From: UBA6522 sp963664945
GTDB taxonomy: Bacteria > Pseudomonadota > Gammaproteobacteria > Steroidobacterales > Rariloculaceae
Reading direction: 5' to 3'
Assembly: GCA_963664945.1 (NCBI GenBank)
Contig: OY761822.1
Span: 4,588,001-4,652,000 of the forward strand
DNA length: 64,000 nt
Position numbers and translations under genes: made by a program. The notes under the pieces were generated by a model, which made no database searches, was not told the origin of the DNA, and worked only from the letters and a program-made list of their open reading frames with translations. This document shows positions 34,133 through 44,233 of the stretch, in pieces (position 1 is the stretch's first letter; each line of letters starts with the position of its first letter).

Positions 34133-37100
34133 GCGACGCGCCAGGTCTCCGACCATTGGTAGCGGCGATCATTGACCTGGTATTCAGGCAACGTGTCGGG
34201 TCCGCAACTGCCTGTTCCGAGCCCACGGTGGGCGTGGTCCAGATAGAGAATCGAATGAGGCGACGGCTCAAGGTCAATCGTGTGGCGCGCCGCGTACAGG
34301 GACTCGGCCGAGTACCGAGTCGCGTTGAACTCGAGGGTCGGGTGTCCCTGGACCCTCAAGACCCTGCCGTTGTCCGAAGCCAGTTCCAGCCAACGCGTGT
34401 CGGTGTGATGACCGTGCTCCTGGGGCATGACGTAATTTACGTACTCGCCTTCGACCGTGTTCTCGTAGAGCCCGATCTTCTCGCCGCTCTTGCGATCGCA
34501 GTAGTTCTCCAGCGGGCCGCGACCCAGGTAGCGAAGCCGGTCAAAGCCTGCGGCGAGATCCACCCGAGTTCCGATTCTCGGCAGGTCCCTCAGGTGCTTC
34601 CCGACGACTCTTACATCATGAGTGATCTCCAGCAGTCCAGCGGCACAAGTCCTGTAGTCGTGACGATGCTCGATCCGGTGAGTGCGATCGGCCAGCCGAT
34701 ACAATGTCCTGACGGATATGGTGACGTTCCCGTCATTGGCACGGCTGAGCCTGAACGCCGCAGGCTCCGCAAGCAATGGCTTGTCCAGACCGAGCGCCCT
34801 CCATCTGCCGAGTGCTTTGCTGTCCTGGCCAGCCCGGAGTTTGAGCCCGTCGTTGTCGGTCGCGGCGCGCCATAGCTGCAACCGGGGTCCCTTCGAGACT
34901 ATCGTCTCGCCATTGAATTCCAGAGATGCAAGGCAGCCACTTCGCGAGTCGAATATGGCACGCGATCCGCCGGCCTTGACCTCAGTGACGTTGCCGCTTT
35001 GATCGACGTGCACCGTCGCTCCCTTTTCCTGGCGACGATTGCGCTTCCTTGCGGGCCGCAGCTCGATTTGCTCCCAACCCACGGTGTGACCTGCTTCGGC
35101 CCAGGTGTTGTCGTTCCCGGTCCTGAACTCGAAGTTCAGGAACCGCTCTCCCGTGCGTCGATTCGGTTGCAGCCGCAGAGTGTGTTTTCTGGAATCACCC
35201 GGCAGTATGCCCAGGGAAGCCAGCCGGCCCTTCTGGACAACCTCGCCGTCGACTGTGAGCGTCCACGTACCCTGCAGGGCATTCAGTGAAATGAAGTCGT
35301 GTTCATTGCGGATGGCTACGAGAACCGATCCGGGGCCTTCCGAAACAAGCGTCACGCTGACTGGCTGCGCGAGGTACTTGTGCTCCTGCATTGCCGGATG
35401 CGGGATTCGGTCCGATGAAACCAGGCCGTCGCAGACAAAGTTGGCATCGTGCAGCTCTTCGCCGAAGTCGCCGCCGTACACATGGTAGCTGCGGCCATTG
35501 TCGGCTATTCGTATGAAGCTATGGTCGAGCCACTCCCAAATGAATCCACCCTGCACACCCGGCAGCGTCTTGAACAGTCGGAAGTAATCGGCCAGTGAAC
35601 CATTGCTGTTGCCCATGGCGTGCGAGTACTCGCACAGGATGAGCGGGCGTTCGAGCGGGTGTGGCAGAAGGCGAATATCCGGCATTCCAAGCGGATGCTC
35701 GAGTTCAGGTGAAAGTGCGGCCGCCGCGTCCTGAAGGTCCAACGGGTGCGGGTCCGTACGCGGACTCGGAGCGTGGGCCCGGCGGAAGTTTGACCAGTCT
35801 TGTATCTCGTCCAGGGTCGAATACATCGGACACACCAGGTCGCTGGCAAGTGAACCGTGCGCCCAGGTGACGAGACTCTGGTACTTCGAAATCGCCCCTT
35901 CGTAGTGCAGCAGTCGCGAGTCGTCGTAGTGTCGAATCCACCCGGCCGCCGCATCGTGATTCGGACCGTGACCGCTTTCGTTGCCCAGCGACCAGGCGAC
36001 GATCGCCGGATGATTCTGCCCGTTGATTACCATGCGCATGCAGCGATCAAGCCAGGCGGAGGCATAGCGACTCGAATGGCACAACTCGTTGTGGAAGTCA
36101 TGCGACTCGATATTGGCTTCCTGGATAACGTAGAGGCCATGCTCGTCACACAGGTCGAGAAAACGCGGATCACAGGGATAGTGCGAGCAGCGAACGGCGT
36201 TGAAGTTGTGCTGTTTGAGCAGCTTGACATCCGCAAGCAGTGACTCGAACGGGACTGCCTTGCCGTGAACCGGGTGATGCTCGTGCCGGTTCGCACCCTT
36301 GATCAGGACTCGCTTGCCGTTGATCAGCAGGTCGCCGGCCCTGACTTCAACACGCCTGAACCCGCAGCGGATAGTGGTGTGGCTATTGCCCTTCGGCGTC
36401 CTGAGGACAATTTCTACGCGGTACAGATACGGCGTCTCGTGGTTCCAGAGTCTGAGTTTGCTGCGCGGAATTCCGGCACGTATGGCAGCTTCATTGCGGC
36501 CCATCTGCGTGCGATTGCGGTAGCGAGTTTCGACCGACTGCGTCAGCGCTTCGTCGAATACCGGAATCCCTGCGGGATCGAACAACTGTACTTCAACCGT
36601 GCAACGATCCTTGAGAAGCCGGGACAGATCGTTGTGTCCGACTTTTACGCGCAGATTGAAAGACGCGCTGCCGCAATCAGCGGCGACGATCGGCTTGAAG
36701 AAAACGTCGGCGATGTACGCCTTCGGCGTTGCATGGAGATTCACATCGCGTTGCAGCCCCGACAGCCACCACTGGTCCTGGTCCTCGACGTAGGATGAGT
36801 CCGACCACTTGATAACGACGGCGACGAGTTCGTTTTCGGCGCCGTGCTTCACCAGGCCGGTCAGTTCGAACTCCGCCGGCAGATGCGAATCCTTGGAGAA
36901 ACCCACAAACTCGCCGTTCAGATAGACCGCCAGGCAGCTATTTGCGCCGCCAAAATTGACAACCACTCGCCTGGACTTCCAACTCGCGGGCAGGGAGAAA
37001 CGCTTCCGGTAGATGCCCGTCGGGTTCTCCTCGGGAACCGCGGGTGGGTCCAGCCTGAAAGGCATCGCCGTATTCGTGTATTGGGGCGAACCGTATCCCT

Positions 37101-37356
37101 GGCACTCCAGATTTCCCGGAACGTCGATGGACTCCCAGTCGCCTTCCGGCGCCAGTCGCCAGCGCTCCGCCTGAGCCGGGCTGCTCGCGTGGCGAAAGTC
37201 CCATTTCCCGTTCATCGACAGATACGACCGGCGCGAAGGCTTGCCGGATCCAGTCGGCAGGCCAAGCTCCGCATGAAAGGTCGCGCGTGCCGGCAGCCTC
37301 GCAAAGGCGGTGAGTTCAGGATGCTTCCAGAACTCGGAATCGGCTGATTGCGTCAT
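34129..37356 (-). CDS. GH2 beta-galactosidase (LacZ-like)
   Basis: A 1075-residue protein without signal peptide, so cytoplasmic. Full LacZ order: sugar-binding jelly roll (VPGNLECQGYGSPQYTN, GIYRKRFSLP), Ig-like domain, TIM barrel with the acid/base in LGNESGHGPNH (about residue 462) and nucleophile in LCEYSHAMGNS (about 575), then beta-galactosidase small-chain domain. In agar and porphyran degraders such enzymes remove galactose from the non-reducing end of odd-numbered oligosaccharides. The start at 37356 is chosen by homology; the frame is open further upstream without a better site. Divergent from the second GPH carrier. Confidence 0.92.
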   Translation of the reverse strand: MTQSADSEFWKHPELTAFARLPARATFHAELGLPTGSGKPSRRSYLSMNGKWDFRHASSPAQAERWRLAPEGDWESIDVPGNLECQGYGSPQYTNTAMPFRLDPPAVPEENPTGIYRKRFSLPASWKSRRVVVNFGGANSCLAVYLNGEFVGFSKDSHLPAEFELTGLVKHGAENELVAVVIKWSDSSYVEDQDQWWLSGLQRDVNLHATPKAYIADVFFKPIVAADCGSASFNLRVKVGHNDLSRLLKDRCTVEVQLFDPAGIPVFDEALTQSVETRYRNRTQMGRNEAAIRAGIPRSKLRLWNHETPYLYRVEIVLRTPKGNSHTTIRCGFRRVEVRAGDLLINGKRVLIKGANRHEHHPVHGKAVPFESLLADVKLLKQHNFNAVRCSHYPCDPRFLDLCDEHGLYVIQEANIESHDFHNELCHSSRYASAWLDRCMRMVINGQNHPAIVAWSLGNESGHGPNHDAAAGWIRHYDDSRLLHYEGAISKYQSLVTWAHGSLASDLVCPMYSTLDEIQDWSNFRRAHAPSPRTDPHPLDLQDAAAALSPELEHPLGMPDIRLLPHPLERPLILCEYSHAMGNSNGSLADYFRLFKTLPGVQGGFIWEWLDHSFIRIADNGRSYHVYGGDFGEELHDANFVCDGLVSSDRIPHPAMQEHKYLAQPVSVTLVSEGPGSVLVAIRNEHDFISLNALQGTWTLTVDGEVVQKGRLASLGILPGDSRKHTLRLQPNRRTGERFLNFEFRTGNDNTWAEAGHTVGWEQIELRPARKRNRRQEKGATVHVDQSGNVTEVKAGGSRAIFDSRSGCLASLEFNGETIVSKGPRLQLWRAATDNDGLKLRAGQDSKALGRWRALGLDKPLLAEPAAFRLSRANDGNVTISVRTLYRLADRTHRIEHRHDYRTCAAGLLEITHDVRVVGKHLRDLPRIGTRVDLAAGFDRLRYLGRGPLENYCDRKSGEKIGLYENTVEGEYVNYVMPQEHGHHTDTRWLELASDNGRVLRVQGHPTLEFNATRYSAESLYAARHTIDLEPSPHSILYLDHAHRGLGTGSCGPDTLPEYQVNDRRYQWSETWRVA

Positions 37357-37543
37357 GATGGTCCGGTCGGGAGTGTAGAAACGCACGCCGGCTGACCGAA
37401 GTTTGAGTGATGGCTTTGGACATGGCGGAAAGCTCGTACCCGGACACACGGAATGCGCGCTTGAGAACCCCAGCTTCCTTTTCGTCCAGAATATCACGTT
37501 CACGGCCAGGCGCGGGGTTCCCTGCGCTCAAACCAACAGGCGG

Positions 37544-37576
37544 ATTGTTGACAATCTACCAGGCCGTAACTACATT
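37544..37576 (+). promoter_or_regulatory. Promoter of the second GPH transporter with overlapping operator
   Basis: Operator ATTGTTGACAAT at 37544-37555 contains a consensus -35 box TTGACA (37548-37553); TACATT (37571-37576) follows after 17 bases as the -10 box. It lies in the 280-base divergent gap between the GH2 and transporter genes and may serve both. The bases after the palindrome (CTACCAGG) are the same as at the site at 49312. Confidence 0.75.
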
Positions 37577-37636
37577 TGTTCGACGAGCTTGAAGCTTCGC
37601 ACCCGAGACCCTGACAAGTCGAATCGCTCGATCGGG

Positions 37637-39232
37637 ATGGAGAGCGCCTTGCCTGAGGTCATTGAGAAGAAAGCGGGGCTCGATCCGGCAACTACGCGAC
37701 CCGAAGACCGGGTTCCGTTGGGCCAGAAGATCGCGTTCGGCTTCGGCGTGGTTTCAGACCACTATGCCAACGTCAGTTTGTCGTTGTTTCTCAATGCGTT
37801 CTTTGTCGACTTCCTGAAGATGGCGCCGACGGCGGTCGGCAAGGCAATGGGTATCGCCCGCCTCTGGGACGCTTTCACCGATCCCGCTGTCGGCACACTG
37901 TCGGATCGCTGCAATAGCCGGTTCGGCCGGCGCAAACCATTCGTCTTTGCCGGTGCCGTGCTGACGGGACTGGCGTACCCCATTATCTGGATGGTTCCCG
38001 AGAGCTGGGGGCCGTCGGCACAAGGCGCCTACCTGGTATTTGCGCTCTTGCTTTTCTATACCTGTTACTCCGTCTTTATGGTGCCCTACGAGGCGCTCGG
38101 TTCGGAGCTGACGCCGGACTACACGGAGCGCAACGCCGTTTTCGTCGTGCGCACTTACGTCCAGCACGCGTGCAGTCTCGGGATCGTCTGGCTGTTCCCG
38201 CTGGCAACCTGGCTTGCCATGAAACCCTGGGTCGGCGGTGAGGTCAACGGCGTGCGGCTCGTGAGCGGGCTGGTCGCTGTCTTCGTAATCTTCGCCGGAA
38301 TCACCCCGGCAATATTCTGTGTCGAACGCTACCGGAAGATCGCGGAAAAAACCGGTCGCTCCAGGTTCTGGACCACACTACGATCCTTGCTGGCCAACAG
38401 AGCGCTCCTGGTTCTGATCGGGATCATATGTTTCTACCTGTTCGCGATTCTCGCGACCATGCAACTAAGGTACTTCGTCTATACGTACTACATCTACGAA
38501 GGCGACATTCACGCGGGTGCAAAACTCACTGCGTATACCGGCACCTTCAGTGTCGTATTCGCTATCGCTGCTGCCTGGGGCATCAAGCAGGTGACCGACC
38601 GCCATGACAAGCATCGCACGATGATGGCTTGCCTGATCCTGCTCTTTTTCACGTTCATTCTTGTCTATCTCACGACCATCCCGGGGCGGCCGTGGCTGAC
38701 GCTGCTGCCCAAACCGTTACTTGCCGCCGGCGAGGTTGGATTCTGGGTGCTGACATTGTCGATGCGCGCAGATATCTGTGACTACGACGAACATCTGTCA
38801 GGCAAGCGCAACGAGGGTATGGTTGCCGCCACGCTGATATGGACGAACAAACTGGCCATATCCCTTGCCTTCGTCTTCGCCGGCATACTCCTGCAACACG
38901 TCGTGGGATTTTCAAGTGATCTGCCTGAAGAAACCAGGGCCCAGATTGCGATTGAGGCCCAGCAGGAATATGACGCCCTGCCGCCTGCCGAAAAAGAAGG
39001 CGAGGATGCGGTGACACTCGAACGTCTGACGAGCCAGCTCGAACAAGCGGCAGTAATGGAAATGCTGACACCGGAGACACTGGAACGGCTCCGGCTGTTC
39101 TACGTGCTGCCGCAAATGATTGCGGTGAGCCTGGCGCTGATCCTGCTGTTCTTCTATCCGTTGTCCCGCAAGCGCCTTGCAGTCATCCGAATGGAACTCG
39201 AGGACCGGCGCGGCGAGACGCTGCATGGGTGA
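37637..39232 (+). CDS. GPH-family glycoside/cation symporter, second copy
   Basis: A 531-residue inner-membrane carrier, paralogous to the one at 32741. It has IARLWDAFTDPAVGTLSD, RFGRRKPFVFAGAVL, VPYEALGSELTPDYTERN and MRADICDYDEHLSGKRNEG. It differs by an insertion of about 70 residues before the last hydrophobic segment (SSDLPEETRAQIAIEAQQ...), probably cytoplasmic and helical. ATG at 37637 is used; no strong ribosome binding site is visible. Pairing with GH2 suggests import of galactosides or longer neoagaro-oligosaccharides. Confidence 0.86.
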   Translation: MESALPEVIEKKAGLDPATTRPEDRVPLGQKIAFGFGVVSDHYANVSLSLFLNAFFVDFLKMAPTAVGKAMGIARLWDAFTDPAVGTLSDRCNSRFGRRKPFVFAGAVLTGLAYPIIWMVPESWGPSAQGAYLVFALLLFYTCYSVFMVPYEALGSELTPDYTERNAVFVVRTYVQHACSLGIVWLFPLATWLAMKPWVGGEVNGVRLVSGLVAVFVIFAGITPAIFCVERYRKIAEKTGRSRFWTTLRSLLANRALLVLIGIICFYLFAILATMQLRYFVYTYYIYEGDIHAGAKLTAYTGTFSVVFAIAAAWGIKQVTDRHDKHRTMMACLILLFFTFILVYLTTIPGRPWLTLLPKPLLAAGEVGFWVLTLSMRADICDYDEHLSGKRNEGMVAATLIWTNKLAISLAFVFAGILLQHVVGFSSDLPEETRAQIAIEAQQEYDALPPAEKEGEDAVTLERLTSQLEQAAVMEMLTPETLERLRLFYVLPQMIAVSLALILLFFYPLSRKRLAVIRMELEDRRGETLHG

Positions 39233-39265
39233 GAGGATCGGTGAAAAACAGGAATGATGCGGCAA

Positions 39266-40333
39266 TCACTCGTAGGTTTCGTGATTGCGAAAAAAGTTCT
39301 TGAGCCTTTCGTCCACCTCGAAGCGCTTCATGTAGCCACCCTGCCCGTCGACCACGTGACATAGTCCCCAGCGCAGCCCTTCGAGTGGATGATCGTCGTG
39401 ATTGTCGCAACGAAACAAACCGTTGGCCTCTGGCGCACCCTTGATGTAGGCCATGATTTCGAAGTTGATACCGTCTGGCGCCCATTGCAGCGTATTGCGC
39501 TCCGGCCCATCGGTCGTCAGCATTGCGGCGATGCCGCCGTTGTAGTGCCAGACACAAACCTCGTGCCCCGAGTTTGTGACCGGATTGTATTCGCTGCGAA
39601 CGTAAGGCCCTTCAGGCTTGTCTGCAATCGCGACACCCCACTTTGTCTGGCGGCCACCCATGCCCATCTGTTCCCCCATCGCTTCGCCCTTGTAGTAGAG
39701 GTAAAACTTGCCGTTGAAATACATCAGCGTCGGATCATGGGTCTTGTGACTGTCGAATCCGCCAATTTTCTCGACGAGGAAGCGATTGTCTTCGCCGCCT
39801 TTCCAGATGCCGCCCATGGTCGGGAAAAGCAACGGCCCGGGCACCTTGTCCCACGGGCCGAAAGGGGAATCGGCTACGGCCAACGAGATGCCTTCGAACG
39901 AGCGCCGGACGTATGGCGATTTCACAACCTGGTAAACGAGGTAGTACCTTCCGTCATGAGCAAGCACCTCGGGCGTGAAGACGCTACGATCATCATACGC
40001 ACCGGCCTTGCCGCGCGTCACCGCGACCTCCTGTTCCTCCCAGTGCCAACCGTCCTTGCTGGTGGCGTGCCATATATCGCAGTGGTCCCAGGGAAACGTC
40101 TTCTTGTCCGGGTCGCCAGTGCCGAATCCGTAGCTCTTGCCTGTCGATCGGCTGTACCACGTGTGGTATGCGCCATCGACTTCGATTACTGCGGTCGGGT
40201 CGCGGCGCACCATGCCCGGGCGATCCTCCGCCAGATCACCCGTGATGTCCTTCGTAAGGATCGAGCAATACCATTCATCGTCGCGCGTATAGTTTCGGGC
40301 CCGCAGCGTCGCTGCGCTGAGCTTTTCCGTCAT
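39266..40333 (-). CDS. GH117 alpha-1,3-L-neoagarooligosaccharide hydrolase
   Basis: A 355-residue protein without signal peptide, so probably cytoplasmic. It has the five-bladed propeller signatures of GH117: DDEWYCSIL, RRDPTAVIEVDGAYHTWYS, GFGTGDPDKKTFPWD, YDDRSVFTPEVLAHDGRYYL, SHKTHDPTLMYFNGKFYLYY and YNPVTNSGHEVCVWHYNGG. These enzymes release 3,6-anhydro-L-galactose from the non-reducing end of neoagaro-oligosaccharides, feeding the cycloisomerase. ATG at 40333; a GTG four codons upstream is possible. The operator at 40376 lies just upstream. Confidence 0.93.
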   Translation of the reverse strand: MTEKLSAATLRARNYTRDDEWYCSILTKDITGDLAEDRPGMVRRDPTAVIEVDGAYHTWYSRSTGKSYGFGTGDPDKKTFPWDHCDIWHATSKDGWHWEEQEVAVTRGKAGAYDDRSVFTPEVLAHDGRYYLVYQVVKSPYVRRSFEGISLAVADSPFGPWDKVPGPLLFPTMGGIWKGGEDNRFLVEKIGGFDSHKTHDPTLMYFNGKFYLYYKGEAMGEQMGMGGRQTKWGVAIADKPEGPYVRSEYNPVTNSGHEVCVWHYNGGIAAMLTTDGPERNTLQWAPDGINFEIMAYIKGAPEANGLFRCDNHDDHPLEGLRWGLCHVVDGQGGYMKRFEVDERLKNFFRNHETYE

Positions 40334-40375
40334 TGAACGTGTCACCGTTGGTGGGTATCGGCCATACTACGCTAT

Positions 40376-40387
40376 ATTGTTAACAAT
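40376..40387. promoter_or_regulatory. Operator ATTGTTAACAAT between GH117 and FG-GAP genes
   Basis: Perfect 12-base palindrome identical to that at 27297-27308, in the divergent gap between the GH117 gene and the FG-GAP protein gene. A TATATT hexamer (40373-40378) overlaps it on the plus strand, but no matching -35 at normal spacing is clear. It could act on both genes. Confidence 0.75.
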
Positions 40388-40428
40388 AAACTATGAGTGC
40401 CGCTTGGCAGACTGATACGGGGACCAAA

Positions 40429-43071
40429 GTGAAAGTCAGGTTCGTACAACTAATCTTGCTGCTCTTGAGTTCCGGCGCCGGCATCGATGCCCGTTCACAG
40501 GACGTGCGCTTTACAGATGTCACGGAGGATGTCGGCCTGCGCTCGGAAGCAACCTGGAAATACGGCGGGCCGACGCTTGCAGATCTGAACAACGATGGGC
40601 GCTACGACCTTGTCCTGACCAATCATCACGCGGTTCCCGCCCAACTCTTCTTCGCGACGAATGACAACCGTTTCTCCGAGAGCGGCCCCTTGATGCGAGG
40701 AGACGTGCATGGCATTGCGGCAGGCGACTACGACCGCGACGGTCTCGTCGATCTCGTCGTCTCCCTCGGCGGTGGCAACGGCACGACCCCTCAACCGCCT
40801 CGCCTGCTGCGCAATACCGGCGGCGGCTTTGAAGACGTGACGGACTCGGCCGGCATCGCCGACCTGGGCGCGCGAGGCCGCTCCGTCCGGTGGATCGACC
40901 TCGACACTGACGGTGACCTTGACCTTCTCGAAATCGTCGCGGAGCAGTTGGCCACCGAGTCCGGACCACGCAATATCCTGTTCGAGAATATAGGTGACGG
41001 GACTTTTCGCTACCGTGAGAGTCCCGCGTTCGAAGCCATTGAAGCCGAACGTGTCCTGATCACGGATATTGATGCAGACGGTGTGCCCGACCTCGTCACG
41101 TTCACTCCGCTGCGCATTATGAAGGGCAACAACGACTTTGGTTTTACCGATGTGAGCGAGCAGTGGCTGGCAGGACTATCCCAAGCGCAGCGCGAACACG
41201 CGATGGCCGTGTCGGAAGCCGACATCGACAACGACGGCGACATGGACCTCTACGTCGCACGCGGCAAGACCTACTACGAAATAGCGAATAACTCGGTCGA
41301 ACTCGACGAGAGCGGCCGGATGAATCTGCGCGACGAAGGCAATGAGAGCGAGGACTCTATCGAATTCGGCGCCGGCGAAACCGTTGGCCTGACCGACTTC
41401 TGGCATTGGCCGCGCGGCGTCGACGTGACACTGCCCGTTTACCTCGGCAACAGCGGCGAGATGCTCGCCACGCCGACAAGTGAGGTGCCCGTCTCGTCAC
41501 TGCAGGCGCGGGGATTTCCCGGGACCTTGGAACAGGACGGCTGGTACCTTGGCTACCTCGGGGAAGGTCGCTGGAAACTCGCGTGGAAACTCAACGGCAA
41601 TCTCGCATGGGACATCCGCGCGTCCGTTACTGGCGTAACCAGCCTGTACCCGGAGTGGGATCCGCAGGAACTGGGGGTGCCCGACTTGTTGCTCGTCAAT
41701 GAGGGCGACCGGTTTCGCGATGCATCCGACTTGCTGCCTGCAGAGTCCGGCGACAACAATTGGGGCGTGGTCACCGCAGACTTTGACAATGATACGGACG
41801 CAGACTTCTTCGTCTGGCGCTTCGGCCGATTGCACGGCCGCATCGCCGACGTTCTGTTGACCAACGCGGATGGTCAATTCACGGCATCGGCCAACCATGG
41901 CGCCACCAATCTGGCGGGCGGCGGACATGGCGATATGGGTGTACCGGTCGACTATGACGGAGATGGCTGGCTCGACCTGTTGAGTGGCAGCGACAACTAC
42001 GGTCACTGGGACGTTTTCCGAAACCAGGGAAGTCGCGGGAACTCGATCACGATTCGCGTCGGGAACTCGCCTGCCGGCACGGACGCGCACAATGCCGGGG
42101 TTTCGATAATGACCGCAGGCGCTCAACAAACGAAATTCGTTCGTTCGGCCGGCGCTGTTCATTCCCAGGGCCTCGGGAATCTCGTGCACTTCGGGCTGGG
42201 CGAGATTACGGAATCGGCCACGATCCGAGTGCGCTGGCGCACAGGTGAGGAGACGACGCTCGAGAAACTGCTCGCAAATGAGATACACGACGTCGGCGCG
42301 TTTGTCGGACCCCGTATCGGCCGTTTCGATCCACAAAAGGATCTGTACCTGCCGCAGTTTGACAGCAAACCCGATGTCGACGACATCCATTCAGTCGCCG
42401 GCGTAGCAATGCTGCTGCGCGATGCCCGGTTCGCCAATGTGAATTACCGAGCTGTTGCTGGTGCATACGGCGAACAGCGCGGGCTCTACGTGCCGTCACC
42501 CGAGCTCTTCGAACTTGCCTTCGGTGACAACTGGTCCGATGCACACAATTCGCGCGAACTGGCGCTCGATACCGTGACTGCGCTGGTCGAAGAAACGGTT
42601 GAAAACGGTGGACAGGTCTGGGTTGCGGAAGCAGGCCAGTCGGATTTTACGGCTGACTGGCTGGGCCGCATCGATCAGAACAAACGCGAGAATGTGCATG
42701 TCGTACAACATTCGGACTGGAACGAGTATTCAGCGACAGACGACAAGCTCGATTTCGTGCAAGCACACGCAACCTACCACAGGATTCCCGACGGCAACGA
42801 GCTCGATAACGGCACGCCCGGCTTTAGAACCAGCTCGGTTCATCTCATGGAGAAGGCTGCATCGGACGACGCTACCGGCGCCATTTGGCAACTGGCCCGC
42901 GATGTCGCCAACCGTTTCAACGGTGTCGATGGGCGCTACCTGAATCCGGACATTGAGCAAGGCGGTATGGACTTTTCGGATGTGGTTGAAAGCTGCTGGA
43001 TTTTCGGTTGCGACCACCTTCGGGATGCCGATGCGTTCTTCCTTGCCTTTATGCCATCCAAACCAGAATAG
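40429..43071 (+). CDS. Exported FG-GAP/UnbV-like protein fused to a nucleoside-hydrolase-like domain
   Basis: An 880-residue protein. Start: GTG at 40429 (GGGGA upstream, clean signal peptide FVQLILLLLSSGAGIDARS); an ATG at 40393 would lie almost on the operator. Residues to about 600 contain FG-GAP/VCBS calcium-binding repeats (LADLNNDGRYDLV, AGDYDRDGLVDLVV, EADIDNDGDMDLYV, DYDGDGWLDLL) ending in an ASPIC/UnbV-like domain (HNAGVSIMTAG to RVRWRTGEETTL). From about 620 a distinct domain begins with FDSKPDVDDIHSVAGVAML, resembling the metal-binding start of nucleoside hydrolases, plus VWVAEAGQSDFTADWL. Regulation with GH117 ties it to agar use; its activity is unknown. Confidence 0.8.
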   Translation: MKVRFVQLILLLLSSGAGIDARSQDVRFTDVTEDVGLRSEATWKYGGPTLADLNNDGRYDLVLTNHHAVPAQLFFATNDNRFSESGPLMRGDVHGIAAGDYDRDGLVDLVVSLGGGNGTTPQPPRLLRNTGGGFEDVTDSAGIADLGARGRSVRWIDLDTDGDLDLLEIVAEQLATESGPRNILFENIGDGTFRYRESPAFEAIEAERVLITDIDADGVPDLVTFTPLRIMKGNNDFGFTDVSEQWLAGLSQAQREHAMAVSEADIDNDGDMDLYVARGKTYYEIANNSVELDESGRMNLRDEGNESEDSIEFGAGETVGLTDFWHWPRGVDVTLPVYLGNSGEMLATPTSEVPVSSLQARGFPGTLEQDGWYLGYLGEGRWKLAWKLNGNLAWDIRASVTGVTSLYPEWDPQELGVPDLLLVNEGDRFRDASDLLPAESGDNNWGVVTADFDNDTDADFFVWRFGRLHGRIADVLLTNADGQFTASANHGATNLAGGGHGDMGVPVDYDGDGWLDLLSGSDNYGHWDVFRNQGSRGNSITIRVGNSPAGTDAHNAGVSIMTAGAQQTKFVRSAGAVHSQGLGNLVHFGLGEITESATIRVRWRTGEETTLEKLLANEIHDVGAFVGPRIGRFDPQKDLYLPQFDSKPDVDDIHSVAGVAMLLRDARFANVNYRAVAGAYGEQRGLYVPSPELFELAFGDNWSDAHNSRELALDTVTALVEETVENGGQVWVAEAGQSDFTADWLGRIDQNKRENVHVVQHSDWNEYSATDDKLDFVQAHATYHRIPDGNELDNGTPGFRTSSVHLMEKAASDDATGAIWQLARDVANRFNGVDGRYLNPDIEQGGMDFSDVVESCWIFGCDHLRDADAFFLAFMPSKPE

Positions 43072-43076
43072 ACCAG

Positions 43077-43117
43077 CCCATCAACTTCCAATGGCGTCGG
43101 TGGACAACGTTGATGGG
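43077..43117. terminator. Possible stem-loop between convergent genes
   Basis: A nine-base inverted repeat, CCCATCAAC (43077-43085) and GTTGATGGG (43109-43117), with a 23-base loop lies right after the FG-GAP gene stop and before the convergent galT end. There is no T tract, so function as an intrinsic terminator is weakly supported. Confidence 0.35.
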
Positions 43118-43180
43118 ATAGGTCGTCGCGTCGTACATTCGGTGACCACGACTGGCACCTCGGCAGTTGGCAGACAACCG

Positions 43181-44233
43181 TCATGAAGCCCGCTGCCTGA
43201 AGTGCGTCTCGGACACTTCGCGCAGTCGCGCCGCGCTCCACTCCGGCGTGATGTCGCGCTGCGGATTGGCCAGCATTTCGTAACCGACCATAAACTTCCT
43301 GACGGTCGCCGAGCGCAGCAATGGCGGGTAGAAGTGCATGTGCCAATCCCACTCCTCGTGGGTACTGCCGTCGGTGGGCGCCTGGTGCAATCCGGCCGAA
43401 TACGGGAAGCTGCAGGAAAACAGATTGTCGTAACGTGTCGTGACCCGCTTGACGATATCGGCGAGTGAACCCTTCTCAGCATCTTTCATGTCGAGCAGGC
43501 TCGCGACACGACGCTTGCACAGGACGATGACCTCGAACGGCCAGGTCGCCCAGAACGGCACGACGACGGCGAAATGCCCGTTCTCACAGACAATCCGTTC
43601 ATCACGTTCGAGTTCGACGGCCAGGTAGTCGCCCAGCAGCGTCGAATCCGTGTCCTTGAAATGGCTCCGCATCCGGGAGGTTTCCTTCGCAGGTTCGCCG
43701 GGCAGGTTGCGTTGCGCCCATATCTGGCCATGCGGGTGCGAGTTACTGCAGCCCATGATCGGCCCCTTGTTCTCGAAGATCTGGACGTGATTGATGTCCG
43801 CCATCGCGCCCAGTTCCCCGTACTGCTGGGCCCAGAGATCGACGACTTTGCGAATGTCCGCGACCTCCATCTCCGCCAGAGTCAGGTCGTGGCGCGGCGA
43901 GAAACAGATGACCCTGCACAGGCCCGATTCGCTTTCGCAGAGCAGGAGTTCATGTTCGCCGGACTGTCCCGATGGCGCGTCGGGCAGCAACGCACTGAAG
44001 TCGTTCCGGAACACGAACGTGCCCTCATAATCGGGATTCATGGCACCTCCCGCCCGTTCGTTTCCCGGGCATAGGTAGCATCCGGGATCATACCGGGGTC
44101 GCTGGTCGATCACGGGCTCTTCGACCTGCCCCTGCCACGGTCGCCTGGTTCGATGCGGGGAGACGAGCACCCACTCACCCGTCAACGGGTTATACCGGCG
44201 ATGCGAATGATCGTCGGGATTGAAGTTACTCAT
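43181..44233 (-). CDS. galT: Galactose-1-phosphate uridylyltransferase
   Basis: A 350-residue enzyme of the Leloir pathway. GCYLCPGNER holds the zinc cysteines (52 and 55), FSPRHDLTL another zinc histidine, and CSNSHPHGQIW the catalytic HxH pair (His166/His168). It exchanges UMP between UDP-glucose and galactose 1-phosphate. The start overlaps the galE end by eight bases. Last gene of the gal operon. Confidence 0.96.
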   Translation of the reverse strand: MSNFNPDDHSHRRYNPLTGEWVLVSPHRTRRPWQGQVEEPVIDQRPRYDPGCYLCPGNERAGGAMNPDYEGTFVFRNDFSALLPDAPSGQSGEHELLLCESESGLCRVICFSPRHDLTLAEMEVADIRKVVDLWAQQYGELGAMADINHVQIFENKGPIMGCSNSHPHGQIWAQRNLPGEPAKETSRMRSHFKDTDSTLLGDYLAVELERDERIVCENGHFAVVVPFWATWPFEVIVLCKRRVASLLDMKDAEKGSLADIVKRVTTRYDNLFSCSFPYSAGLHQAPTDGSTHEEWDWHMHFYPPLLRSATVRKFMVGYEMLANPQRDITPEWSAARLREVSETHFRQRAS

